NCBI RefSeq assembly: GCF_000526495.1
Contig: NZ_JAGE01000001.1
Span: 1,950,501 to 2,014,500, forward strand
Source of the DNA: Ruminiclostridium josui JCM 17888
GTDB lineage: Bacteria; Bacillota; Clostridia; Acetivibrionales; DSM-1351
Length of the DNA: 64,000 nucleotides
Direction: 5' to 3'
Position numbers and translations under genes: made by a program. The notes under the pieces are model-generated. The model did no database searches. It saw only the letters and a program-made list of their open reading frames with translations, and was not told the DNA's origin. Positions within the stretch are counted from its first letter, which is position 1. Every line of letters starts with the position of its first letter. Positions 48,062 through 56,588 of this stretch are shown here, in pieces.

Positions 48062-50068
48062 ATGAAGAAATTTTTTATATTTTTGCTTTTGCTGACGCTT
48101 TTAACAACATCACTATTCGGTATGAGGAGCGTTTATGCGGATACAGTTTATGAGCGTCAGGAAAAGGTTCTTGTAGTATTGGTGCAGTTTACTGAGCCTC
48201 AATTGCCTCGGACAGGATGTGATGCCTCATATGATGGCACTGCTAAAGGTAATGATGAGTATTATAGTGAACTTTTTTTTGGCACGGGAATAGACTCACA
48301 GACTGGATTTCCTAAGATGACTGTGAGAAATTATTTTAGGGAAGTATCGTGTGGAAAATTGGATTTGCAGCCTGCTCAAGAAAACTATGGTGATAACGAT
48401 GGGGTAGTAAGAGTAACTCTTGATTATCCATATCCAGATGCAGAACAATTTACTAATGGTTCTCGTATGATAGATGAGGTAGGTACCGAGGCAAAAGATG
48501 CATTAATGGACGCATTAAGCGAACTTTATAACTTTGTAGATTTTTCTGCATTTGATGAAAATAATGATGGACGTATAGATAAGAATGAATTACATATTGT
48601 AACATTGATAGCAAGTGGTAGAGATACTCCTTTTTTGCGCGCATGTTATATTCGAACAGTAAATATAGCTAATACCAATATAAGATTGTTTTCTGGGGTT
48701 TCTGTATGTAATTCTGAAAGTAGTTTATATACTATAAGTCACGAATTGGCTCACAGCATGGGAGCTCTAGATTTATATAATCGAACAAATGCCGAAAATA
48801 TAAATAAAGATAGTATTATGCACCAAACAACAGGCTACTTGGATCCGTGGCATAGAATGAAATTAGGGTTTGTTAATCCTCAAGTAGTGAATGCATCAGG
48901 TAGTTACACTGTTAATTCTACAGACCCCAACAACCCTGGGAGTTATAATGTTCTAAAAATCCCTGTTTCATCCAGTAATGCACCGCCATATTACAGAGAT
49001 GAATATTTTCTAATTGAAAATCGTCAGCCTGTTAGTTTTGATTCAAATACATCTCGTATTAATGGTGGTATTGCGATTTGGCATGTAAAAAGTGCGAATG
49101 TAGGTACGCCAGCTATATTAAATCTCGGTGATTATAGATTGGAAGCTGCTGATCTGAATACATATTATGACACTGATAGTTTTCGTCCTTTCACCAATAA
49201 GTTATATTTCGCAGGAGATGTAATAGGAGATTTCATAGATAGAAACTTATCTCCAGTATCTTCAATAGGAAAAAGCACTTTCGGGCCTAATACTTTGCCA
49301 TGCAATAGCAAACGGTTTGACGGAAGCGATTCGGGAGTGTCAATTACTGTCAGCAGCCAAAGTTCAGGTTCCATGGTAGTCAATGTGGAAATGCTCTCAA
49401 GCCCGCAGAACTTCAAGGCTACTGCAGATGAAGATGGAAATACTGTGCTTACGTGGGATCCTGTACCATCTGCAACTGAATATGAGGTTATGATAGACGA
49501 CGGCACATTTTTTAGTGTTGGCACAAATACAAGTTATACATGTTCAAATTCAAATAAACATATTTACAGAGTAAGAGCAAAATTTTCGTCTGTAACAGGT
49601 CTGGAAACTCAGGCGTTAAACACAAATTGTCTCCTATACGGTGACATAGATAATGATGGTAGTATAACTGAGAGTGATTACAGTTTGCTATCTGAGTATT
49701 TACTTGATACCAGCATTACATTAAGTGATCCTCAGTTAGTAGTCGCAGATGTAAATGAAGACGGATCTATAGATGTTCTTGATAAAACTGAATTAAGAAT
49801 GTACCTTAACGGATCAAAAACAAAGTTTACAGCGGGTACTAAGAAACTTATTACTTACGGAGATGTAAATGGTGATGGACTTGTTACAAGGGATGATGCA
49901 GATGCAATTAAATATTTTGGCGACAATATAACAAACCCAGTTCATCGTGTAGCAGCAAATTTGATGATAAATAAAGCTGGTTATTATGGAACGATTGATA
50001 ATGAAGACTATATGTTTTTAAATGATTATTTGAATTGGGATAGATATATGTTTCCATCAATGTATTAG
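48062..50068 (+). CDS. Secreted M6-like metalloprotease with FnIII-like and tandem dockerin-type repeats
   Basis: The protein has 668 residues: signal peptide (1-27), M6-like protease domain with the zinc site H227-E-L-A-H-S-M-G-A-L-D237, an FnIII-like domain (about 448-520), then dockerin type I calcium repeats. Repeats start at D528, D563 and D601, each with the DxNxDG pattern and a D at loop position 12. A fourth unit near 631-655 is degenerate. A dockerin would bind a cohesin of the cellulosome scaffold. Start ATG follows AAGGGAG. Proteases on cellulosomes are uncommon among glycosidases. Confidence 0.88.
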   Translation: MKKFFIFLLLLTLLTTSLFGMRSVYADTVYERQEKVLVVLVQFTEPQLPRTGCDASYDGTAKGNDEYYSELFFGTGIDSQTGFPKMTVRNYFREVSCGKLDLQPAQENYGDNDGVVRVTLDYPYPDAEQFTNGSRMIDEVGTEAKDALMDALSELYNFVDFSAFDENNDGRIDKNELHIVTLIASGRDTPFLRACYIRTVNIANTNIRLFSGVSVCNSESSLYTISHELAHSMGALDLYNRTNAENINKDSIMHQTTGYLDPWHRMKLGFVNPQVVNASGSYTVNSTDPNNPGSYNVLKIPVSSSNAPPYYRDEYFLIENRQPVSFDSNTSRINGGIAIWHVKSANVGTPAILNLGDYRLEAADLNTYYDTDSFRPFTNKLYFAGDVIGDFIDRNLSPVSSIGKSTFGPNTLPCNSKRFDGSDSGVSITVSSQSSGSMVVNVEMLSSPQNFKATADEDGNTVLTWDPVPSATEYEVMIDDGTFFSVGTNTSYTCSNSNKHIYRVRAKFSSVTGLETQALNTNCLLYGDIDNDGSITESDYSLLSEYLLDTSITLSDPQLVVADVNEDGSIDVLDKTELRMYLNGSKTKFTAGTKKLITYGDVNGDGLVTRDDADAIKYFGDNITNPVHRVAANLMINKAGYYGTIDNEDYMFLNDYLNWDRYMFPSMY

Positions 50069-50113
50069 GAAATATAAATAAGCTGAGATGCAGGGGTGGG
50101 AAGGATTTCTTAG

Positions 50114-50497
50114 ATGTATTGGACTGTAATCCCAAGAGGGTACTTTGGCCCTGATACAAAATATGTTCCGGTACGTATGTATGGAAGTCCTAAGATTAAA
50201 CTTAATTCTGTGCCAGCCGACATACCTCTCAATCCATTTAATCACACCCTTGATCGTAAAGATTATATCAAAAAGAAGGTAGTTCTGAGAATAAAAGAAG
50301 ATATCCCAAAGATAAAAGAGCGAATGTGCCTGTCGGAGCATCCTTTTGGAACTGTTAAATGGTATCACGGAGCACACTATCTGTTATGTAAAGGTAAAGA
50401 GAAAGCATCAGCAGAGCTGGGGCTTAGTTTCCTTGCCTATAACATAAGGAGAGCGATAAATATGGTAGGAGTTAAGAAGTTAATTGCAGCAATGTAG
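50114..50497 (+). pseudogene. IS1182-type transposase, C-terminal remnant
   Basis: A 127-codon frame matches only the end of an IS1182-family DDE transposase: the Cys-rich region is lost, then IKERMCLSEHPFGTVKWYHG, GKEKASAELGLSFLAYN and RAINMVGVKKLI. The catalytic N-terminal two thirds (about 350 residues) are missing and no ribosome site is visible. It is a dead remnant just outside the integrated element. Confidence 0.85.
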
Positions 50498-50528
50498 TAA
50501 GGTATTTCGTACCTTTTTTCTTTAAAAT

Positions 50529-50580
50529 GCAAAAAGGACATTAATTTTGAATTTTTACTTCAAAATAGTGTCCTTTTTTG
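50529..50580. terminator. Long hairpin after the transposase remnant
   Basis: GCAAAAAGGACA (50529-50540) pairs with TGTCCTTTTTTGC (50568-50580), with a second inner stem (TTTTGAA/TTCAAAA). It is likely the old IS terminator and works in either direction. Confidence 0.6.
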
Positions 50581-50591
50581 CTTATAAAACG

Positions 50592-50622
50592 CTGAAAAGC
50601 CTGATAAAATCAGGCTTTTCAG
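50592..50622 (-). terminator. Displaced tRNA-Ser terminator
   Basis: A perfect 14-bp stem (50592-50605 with 50609-50622) sits directly after the displaced tRNA 3' end on the minus strand. It probably was the terminator of tRNA-Ser before the element inserted. Confidence 0.65.
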
Positions 50623-50630
50623 ACAAGTTG

Positions 50631-50692
50631 TGGCGGAGAGAGAGGGATTCGAACCCTCGGTACGCTATTAACGTACACACGATTTCCAGTCG
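50631..50692. repeat. Left attachment repeat (displaced 3' half of tRNA-Ser)
   Basis: These 62 bp are identical to 61739-61800. They cover the tRNA-Ser 3' end, T arm, variable arm and anticodon arm, but lack the 5' acceptor strand and D arm, so no tRNA can form. Confidence 0.93.
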
Positions 50693-50837
50693 ATAATTCA
50701 ACTATAACCCTCTCAAACGCTATTAAAATCAACATATTCAGACTATCTATCCTTAAATACAGCACACGATTAAAATTTATTATATTATAGCTATAATATA
50801 AATGTCAACAAGTCAGTTTGAAGTATCAGTAGTTCTA

Positions 50838-52793
50838 TTATTCCCAATCCTTAACTTTAAAATTTTTAATGAAATCATAATATGCCTCAAAGCATTCGAT
50901 ATTGTTCAATGATAAGTCATCTTTTAATTTATCCAAAAATAGACCTTCACTTTTCTTATCTCGTATCCAGTTTGTAATATTAGTTTGTGAAGATATATCC
51001 CTAATAATTTTTATAGTTTTTTGAAAGAAAGTAGATGCAAAATTCTTTATTATATTATTACGATAATCACTATTCTTATTATAGAAACTGGTGTAATCAA
51101 AGGTTTTAGTTCTATATGAATCCATTTCAGGTCTTCGGTCGAATTGAGATTTATATTCATATATCAGACTTAGATTAAAGAAATGGCATACATTAGTTAT
51201 TTCTATTAGCCTCTTATATCTGCTTATTTCATTTTTTACACTATCATCAAATTCTCTAACACCATTAGCAATATCAGTATTAATTGAGTCTATATTAGAC
51301 TTATAGTTATTTTTTAGATACTTCTTAGTTTCATTGTGTAAATAATATAGAAACAATAACTCGTCAATTTCACTTTTTTCCTTTTGAAATAAGATACCAT
51401 GTTCTTCTGATTCAGTATCATAGTTGAATATTTTATGATAATACTCATTTAAGTTATAATTAGATGAATCGTCATTATTAAATATAGTACTTTTCTTATC
51501 TTTAGCAATTGATGGTGACTTAAGAAAGCCAGAAAAAGCTAATTGAGCCAATAATTCGTTTGTAATTTTTTGATGATGATGAAATCTTATATTTGAAGGA
51601 AGATTTTGTCCTCTTCGGATTTCTACATATATTCTTGGTTGCTTATTATCTGAAAGCCAGTCACGTAATTTCGTTTGCTCAGGCCTATTAGATGCCATAT
51701 CTCTTGTTGAAATAGGATTCTGAGTGTTATTAAATATAGAGATGTGATTTCTTAATCCAGTATCTTTCTTTATCTCTACAATTCTTGTTAGAACATATAC
51801 ACTTTTTAATTTCTCAAGCTTAACATTATCTCTATCTAAAATGGAGTCTTTCAGATATTCTCCTAAAGTGCTCACTGTTTGAGCTCCATTTATGATTGAA
51901 AAATTATTAAGAACTACAATCTCAGAACCTGTCTCTTGGGATGGTATAACATTAAATTCTTCAGCTATAATTGTAATTCCATTATTGTAATACCAAAACC
52001 TTTCAGGGTCTACATCTATTGTCGTAGTCATAGACTTAAATGTTTTAGATTTTTTGTTAAGTGATTCTCGTAAGTTTTGACCAAATAAGATATTTCTACC
52101 TAATTCAGTGTTTATATATTTGTTTGAAAACTGAGCCAAATCATATCCACTAAGATTGCACAACATTGCTCTTGGTTTGTTGGGTAAGTTATCTTCATAT
52201 TTGTAAAGAATAAAGTTGTTAGAATTATCAGCTGTAAAAGTTTCGTATGGGACACAATCAATTGTTTTGCTACCCCTTAATATGTTCAGTTCAGTTAAGG
52301 TTATTATTCTTTCATTCTTACGTAAATTCTTCATAAAATTAACATTACCAGCATGTACAACATAATAATAGAGATTTTCACTAGATACAGTTTCATCAAA
52401 TTCTGTATTTGAAATTATTGTTCTTAAATTGATATGTACATTCTGGGGGCTTTTTAAGTAATCTGAGATGGTTCTTTTCATTAAGGCGAAACAGTTACGA
52501 ATTTCATGTTCTGCCAATTCAGTATTTTTAACTTGAACGATGTGGTAGAAGAGTTCGTCTCCGTCTACATGTTCAATAAAAATGTCTATTCCATTATCTG
52601 GTGGTGGTACTACACAATGGCTTATCATATCTAAGTTATTAATGTTGAATTCACTAATTCTATGCAAGTTACGGAATAAGGTTTCATAGACATAGACGCA
52701 AAAAGCATCATTAGGCTGGTTATTTCTTACGATGGGCTTACCGTTAGGCAATCCACAAAACATTTCACATAATTCTTTAATTCTTTTCTCCAA
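50838..52793 (-). CDS. AIPR family protein with nuclease-like N-terminus (phage-resistance candidate)
   Basis: The protein has 651 residues. The AIPR domain is recognised by FWYYNNGITIIAEEF and NFSIINGAQTVSTLG, about residues 265-310. The first 120 residues hold a possible PD-(D/E)XK site, D-N-G-I-D-I-F-I then VQVKN. AIPR proteins are linked to abortive infection against phages, but the mechanism is unknown. The start is TTG 52793, after AAGAAGG. An imperfect dyad lies just upstream. It is the largest cargo gene and sits at the left end of the element. Confidence 0.82.
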   Translation of the reverse strand: MEKRIKELCEMFCGLPNGKPIVRNNQPNDAFCVYVYETLFRNLHRISEFNINNLDMISHCVVPPPDNGIDIFIEHVDGDELFYHIVQVKNTELAEHEIRNCFALMKRTISDYLKSPQNVHINLRTIISNTEFDETVSSENLYYYVVHAGNVNFMKNLRKNERIITLTELNILRGSKTIDCVPYETFTADNSNNFILYKYEDNLPNKPRAMLCNLSGYDLAQFSNKYINTELGRNILFGQNLRESLNKKSKTFKSMTTTIDVDPERFWYYNNGITIIAEEFNVIPSQETGSEIVVLNNFSIINGAQTVSTLGEYLKDSILDRDNVKLEKLKSVYVLTRIVEIKKDTGLRNHISIFNNTQNPISTRDMASNRPEQTKLRDWLSDNKQPRIYVEIRRGQNLPSNIRFHHHQKITNELLAQLAFSGFLKSPSIAKDKKSTIFNNDDSSNYNLNEYYHKIFNYDTESEEHGILFQKEKSEIDELLFLYYLHNETKKYLKNNYKSNIDSINTDIANGVREFDDSVKNEISRYKRLIEITNVCHFFNLSLIYEYKSQFDRRPEMDSYRTKTFDYTSFYNKNSDYRNNIIKNFASTFFQKTIKIIRDISSQTNITNWIRDKKSEGLFLDKLKDDLSLNNIECFEAYYDFIKNFKVKDWE

Positions 52794-52815
52794 AGCAATA
52801 CCTTCTTTCTTATTC

Positions 52816-52838
52816 TTAGCTTAGAATGTTCTAACTAA
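52816..52838 (-). promoter_or_regulatory. Dyad upstream of the AIPR gene, possible operator
   Basis: TTAG-C-TTAGAA-TG-TTCTAA-CTAA is a near-perfect dyad 23 nt upstream of the TTG start. It could bind a dimeric repressor or the AIPR protein itself. Confidence 0.4.
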
Positions 52839-52929
52839 ACATTTATCCCAATAGTCACTGTTTTTTAAGTATATCATATGGAATATAAATGGTAAAATTA
52901 CATGTTTTTACTTTATTACAGTACTACGT

Positions 52930-53574
52930 CTATATACTTGACTTGTATTCATATTGTTTCTTATATCTATAGAATGTCGGCTTAGTCATTCCAAGTTTTC
53001 TCATGCACTCAAATGGTTTTAATTCTCCAGAGACTACCTTGCTATATTCCTTCTCAAATATACTATAATCAATTGCTTTTGGCCTGCCATAGTCTTGCCA
53101 ATCCCCACGTTCTTTTTTAGCTTGTATACCTTCTTTTTGCCGTTTCTCACGCTTCTGCATTTCAGCATGGGCAAATGTTGCATACATTTCAACAAGCATA
53201 TTGTTTATAGTTTCCATTATCATCGTTGCCATGGAATTATCCATCTTTGAGTAATCAATAAGAGTAGTGGGTATTTCTATTATCATTACTCTTACACCTA
53301 ATGATTTGTAATGTTGAAGTTCCTTTAAAGTATCCTCTTTGTTTCTGCCAAGTCTATCAAGTTCAGAGAGAATTATAATATCTCCTTTGTTCTTTGCAAT
53401 CCTTTTCATTGCTTGGTAATCTGGTCTATTAAAGTTCTTTCCTGTCTGTTGGTCTGTAAACATTTCAGTTAGTGTTATGTTATTAGCTTTGCAATAATCG
53501 TTTATTGCTGTTATGCCTCTATCAAGATGTTGGTCTGTTGTAGACGTTCTGTGATAACCATATACATTTGCCAT
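52930..53574 (-). CDS. Serine recombinase, resolvase/invertase family
   Basis: This 214-residue recombinase opens with YGYHRTSTTDQ, where the Ser of RTST is the nucleophile. LSELDRLGRNKEDT holds the catalytic arginine, and a C-terminal helix-turn-helix follows (MRKLGMTKPTFYRYKKQY). Start is ATG 53574, after GGAGG; a start at 53628 would add 18 residues. The compact size fits resolvases rather than large integrases. Direct repeats about 100 nt upstream of its start may be its sites. It may resolve element dimers or act in a plasmid-like stage. Confidence 0.88.
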   Translation of the reverse strand: MANVYGYHRTSTTDQHLDRGITAINDYCKANNITLTEMFTDQQTGKNFNRPDYQAMKRIAKNKGDIIILSELDRLGRNKEDTLKELQHYKSLGVRVMIIEIPTTLIDYSKMDNSMATMIMETINNMLVEMYATFAHAEMQKREKRQKEGIQAKKERGDWQDYGRPKAIDYSIFEKEYSKVVSGELKPFECMRKLGMTKPTFYRYKKQYEYKSSI

Positions 53575-53671
53575 TTGTATTACCTCCATATTATTTGCTA
53601 TAACAATAGTATATGGAATTAGTATCAAAAAGTCAACACGCTTAATGAGACTTATTAAAATACTGTGTGTT

Positions 53672-53735
53672 TACATTTTAAGACTATAATTCAAAGCAAA
53701 TACCGTAGTATTATAAAGTATACATTTTAAGACTA
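53672..53735. repeat. 15-bp direct repeats upstream of the recombinase gene
   Basis: TACATTTTAAGACTA occurs at 53672-53686 and 53721-53735, 49 nt apart. Such spacing suits resolvase subsites or a regulator. The rest of the gene-free stretch 53575-54006 holds only a 19-codon frame (53876-53935) that I do not support. Confidence 0.55.
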
Positions 53736-54006
53736 AAAATCTTGAACACAATCAATGAAAAGAAAAGTAAAATTTCACCGTGAATCTATATCAGAAAAAG
53801 TTCATTTGAGTTACACTTCTGCACTGACGGATAGGGGGGAGTTTACTACATAAAAGAAAATAAGGATGGTTATATATGGCTGGGGGTAGTCTACAATTAC
53901 CTTTTATTGTACTCATAACCGTATGTACTGTTTAAAGAAGAAGATACTTAAATAAATTACTTTTAATATAGATATGGGGAATTAAATAGAATAAATTTTA
54001 CTACCA

Positions 54007-54300
54007 TTATTTATTTAATAGTGTAAAGAGTATGCGACAATCTTGAAATCCTTGTCTATAGAAAAAATTTTGGTAATCAACCGATAACTTTTCCAATAAA
54101 TTGTCAAATTGTTTTATTAAAGCAAAGGATTCAGGAGGTAATGTTTCTCGGAGTTCCTTTAGAATTTTACTGTATAGGTCATAAAATTCTGAATATACAG
54201 TTGAGTTGTTAAAATACATACTTAATTCGTCAATTCTATTATCAATACATGATACTACAAAGCTTTCAAAGTTCTCAGTGACGTTACCTTTATCAAACAT
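54007..54300 (-). CDS. Small helical protein of unknown function
   Basis: This 97-residue protein is predicted helical (ELSMYFNNSTVYSEFYDLYSK, LKELRETLPPESFALIKQF) and ends in FYRQGFQDCRILFTLL. The pattern recalls small phage/plasmid proteins of the DUF6809 type, but I am not sure. GGAGGG, 9 nt upstream of the ATG, is a strong ribosome site that is itself caught in a hairpin (54309-54331). The candidate structured RNA lies immediately upstream. Confidence 0.65.
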   Translation of the reverse strand: MFDKGNVTENFESFVVSCIDNRIDELSMYFNNSTVYSEFYDLYSKILKELRETLPPESFALIKQFDNLLEKLSVDYQNFFYRQGFQDCRILFTLLNK

Positions 54301-54308
54301 ATATAGTT

Positions 54309-54331
54309 CCCTCCAAAAGAAAATTGGAGGG
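54309..54331 (-). promoter_or_regulatory. Hairpin hiding the ribosome site of the 97-residue gene
   Basis: CCCTCCAA (54309-54316) and TTGGAGGG (54324-54331) form a perfect 8-bp stem. In the minus-strand mRNA the SD GGAGGG is one arm, so translation should be low unless the stem opens. Three bases overlap the closing stem of the structured RNA. Confidence 0.6.
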
Positions 54332-54521
54332 AAAATTAAAAAGTGCGGATAGGTAATAACCCTACACGCACTTGTTTATTTGCAAATGAAAACAAAACCA
54401 AGTATAATAAAACTGGTTGCTGTGGTGGATGAAAATCCATACGTGTGGGTGGTACGAACACCTGCATGAGTTTCTGAGTGTTGGTAGCACTTAGAAATCA
54501 CGGCAACTATTTAATTTTCCC
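54329..54521 (+). ncRNA. Candidate structured RNA with 12-bp closing stem and pseudoknot
   Basis: A perfect 12-bp stem (54329-54340 with 54510-54521) encloses a 7-bp hairpin (54341-54347/54367-54373) and a closed junction (54416-54424/54499-54507). The junction has three arms: TGGAT-gaaa-ATCCA, GGTG/CACC and a 10-bp arm (54471-54480/54488-54497). Loop TTGGT (54481-54485) can pair with ACCAA (54397-54401). The G-T pairs and the GAAA loop hold only on the plus strand. I cannot assign a family; no terminator or promoter is certain. Length is about 193 nt. Confidence 0.6.
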
Positions 54522-54764
54522 TAAAAAGATTATATCATTATAGGATAATTTTGCAAGATTTTTATATTTAGGGCGTTTATAACATTGCAAATTTATCTCG
54601 CTTTTTTAGAAATATCTTGTGATAGTTGATTCTGCACGCTATTAACATATAAAACGTGAAAGTACTTGTCGAATAGAATATCCGATAATAGGCTTATATC
54701 TTATGTTTCGTCCAATTAAATATCAGAACATATAATGTATGGAGGTTAAATGTAGATATCAAAA

Positions 54765-54793
54765 TTGACACACAAAGCATAATTATGTAATAT
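54765..54793 (+). promoter_or_regulatory. Strong promoter of the metzincin gene
   Basis: A consensus TTGACA (54765-54770), a 17-nt spacer and TAATAT (54788-54793) lie 51 nt before the start. Confidence 0.75.
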
Positions 54794-54844
54794 ATAACTG
54801 TAATGTAAGTAATTGTAAATATAACAATAGGAGGAAAATGTATA

Positions 54845-55438
54845 ATGAAGAAACGAAGCAGGAAAATAATTTCTTTTGCAGTAGTATTGGCAATTATATT
54901 ATCTACAACAGGTAATACATTCGCATATATGCGATTGGGTAAAGGTAAAATAAGTGGCGGAGCGAAAGGCATTTTATATTACATAGATAGCTCTGCAAGT
55001 GAATATTCAGATTCAATTAATTATGGTATTCAGTATTGGAATAACAAGGTAAGCACCGTATCAGTGGCAAGGACTGACGAAAAATCTTCTTCAAGATGTG
55101 ATGTTTATTGGGGGAGCTATTTTCCTTCACCCACGGGTGTTATTGCACAAACCTATTTGAAATTAAATAATCAAGATGCACCCAGTTATGATACTGACTG
55201 GTACTGGTGTGAAATTAAACTAAATAGTCAGGTTTTTAAATACTATGATGATAAAACGCAGACTGGTTTGTCCTATTTCGATAGAATAGGCACTGTGTGT
55301 CACGAGTATGGTCACTTTTTAGGGCTTTGGCATGTTTCTGATAAAACTGCAATTATGTCTCAATTAGGGGATGGTCGTACGGCAGGGAGTCCATCCGCTG
55401 ATGACATTGCAGGAATAAAAGCAATCTATGGGGCATAA
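54845..55438 (+). CDS. Secreted matrixin-like metalloprotease (metzincin)
   Basis: This 197-residue protein has a signal peptide (about 1-27). The zinc site CHEYGHFLGLWHVSDKTAIM matches HExxHxxGxxH with a following Met-turn, as in M10 metzincins. There is no propeptide cysteine switch of the usual kind and no C-terminal domain. The start follows AGGAGG and a consensus promoter. A lipoprotein gene begins 13 nt after the stop, so they are co-transcribed. A secreted protease is unusual cargo for such a small element. Confidence 0.85.
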   Translation: MKKRSRKIISFAVVLAIILSTTGNTFAYMRLGKGKISGGAKGILYYIDSSASEYSDSINYGIQYWNNKVSTVSVARTDEKSSSRCDVYWGSYFPSPTGVIAQTYLKLNNQDAPSYDTDWYWCEIKLNSQVFKYYDDKTQTGLSYFDRIGTVCHEYGHFLGLWHVSDKTAIMSQLGDGRTAGSPSADDIAGIKAIYGA

Positions 55439-55451
55439 AGGAGGAAATATA

Positions 55452-56189
55452 ATGAATAAGAATGTATTAATAAGTGCTTTTTTGGTGTTTGCATTAGGCA
55501 TTTCTCTTGTAGGTTGTTCTTCTAATAAAGGGACATCCGAGATATCTCCAAGTGGAAAAACAACCACTGTAGTTTCAAAAGACAAAGTTAACGAAGTATC
55601 CCAAAATACTAATGCTGATGAGAAGAAAACTCGATACATTTCAACTTCTTTAGATAAAATAAAAACATATTCTGATTTGAAATCGTTAGAAATTGCTCCT
55701 TATGTGTTTACTGGTGTATGTATTTCATCACGACCTGTTTTTCAAAATAATACGCTTTATACATTATCGAAACTTAAATTAACAGAGGTGTTTAAAGGAA
55801 ATTTAAGTGTAGGAGATACAGTATCAGTGATTGAAATTGGAGGTAGAACTACTTATGGAGAATATAAAAAAGAATGTAATATTACTAAAAAGTCTTTTGA
55901 AGTAGGTGATGATAGTATCCCTGATGATTACGATGTTGTTGTCGGCACTGATGGGTTTTTCCCTTTAGAAAAGGACGATGAGGTACTTCTTTTTGTGGGA
56001 GATACCAGTGGTTTTTTGAAAGACTTCAATGAACCTTTGTTTAGTATTTTTGGGGCTTATGATGGTAAATTATTTCCGTCAGGTAAAGATGCTTATTCTC
56101 GAAATAGTCCTTCATCAACAGATGTACGAACTTTTGCGAATAACACCTTGAAAATTAGTAAAGAAGAACTTAAGGCATTAAGTAAATAA
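55452..56189 (+). CDS. Lipoprotein of unknown function, partner of the metzincin
   Basis: This 245-residue protein has a lipoprotein signal (lipobox LVGC near residue 22). The start is ATG 55452, after GGAGGA. A Ser/Thr-rich linker follows, then about 180 residues that look beta-rich (VFKGNLSVGDTVSVIEIGG, KDDEVLLFVGDTSGF). I do not recognise a known domain. Translational linkage to the metzincin suggests that it is an inhibitor, a membrane anchor or a substrate of it; this is inference. Confidence 0.72.
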   Translation: MNKNVLISAFLVFALGISLVGCSSNKGTSEISPSGKTTTVVSKDKVNEVSQNTNADEKKTRYISTSLDKIKTYSDLKSLEIAPYVFTGVCISSRPVFQNNTLYTLSKLKLTEVFKGNLSVGDTVSVIEIGGRTTYGEYKKECNITKKSFEVGDDSIPDDYDVVVGTDGFFPLEKDDEVLLFVGDTSGFLKDFNEPLFSIFGAYDGKLFPSGKDAYSRNSPSSTDVRTFANNTLKISKEELKALSK

Positions 56190-56263
56190 TCTGCAAATTG
56201 TTTATAACATCTTGCAGATACTTCTATAGTATAGTAAATTACATTAATAAGGGATGATAATCT

Positions 56264-56405
56264 ATGGAATTTAACTTAATTCTTTTTGAAGGAACTGATA
56301 GATACAGTTAGAGAGTATATTTGTCTGAATTGTAAGAATACTTCTCATTCTGAAACACCTATTGTCAAATGTCCTGAGTGTAATATATTTATGATACCTA
56401 AGTAA
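56264..56405 (+). pseudogene. Small zinc-ribbon gene with a frameshift
   Basis: ATG 56264 follows AAGGGATGAT, but its frame stops after 15 codons. Removing one T from CTTTTTG (56282-56288) joins it to a frame encoding ICLNCKNTSH ... IVKCPECNIFMIPK, a CxxC/CxxC zinc ribbon of about 46 residues. It is a broken gene, a sequencing error in a T run, or a programmed shift. A terminator follows. Confidence 0.5.
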
Positions 56406-56409
56406 TATT

Positions 56410-56450
56410 AAAAAAGAAGGTACTTCCATTAATGTGCCTTCTTTTTTTTG
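56410..56450 (+). terminator. Terminator after the zinc-ribbon gene
   Basis: A 14-bp A/T-rich stem (56410-56423 with 56434-56447) with GAAGG/CCTTC at its core ends in a T run. Confidence 0.8.
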
Positions 56451-56588
56451 TCCTCAACACTTCATTAATCTTCTCTTTTGGGGAACACTTTAAATCTATT
56501 TTCAATAACTGGATATCATAGGAAATATAGTATACTTTAAATAGGTTAAGTAATAAAGTTTGAATATATAAAAAATGTGGAGGATGCT

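Noticed and set aside
52816-52838. LexA box upstream of the AIPR gene
   Set aside because: It contains GAAC but lacks the GAACNNNNGTTC spacing.
53876-53935. 19-codon hydrophobic peptide frame with AAGGATGG upstream
   Set aside because: It is too short to support without homologues; tiny frames are expected by chance in this AT-rich gap.
54329-54521. Retron-type RNA
   Set aside because: The 12-bp outer stem resembles retron a1/a2 repeats, but no reverse transcriptase gene is nearby.
54329-54521. Riboswitch read on the minus strand for the 97-residue gene
   Set aside because: Several G-T pairs would become A-C mismatches on that strand, so the plus strand is the better RNA.
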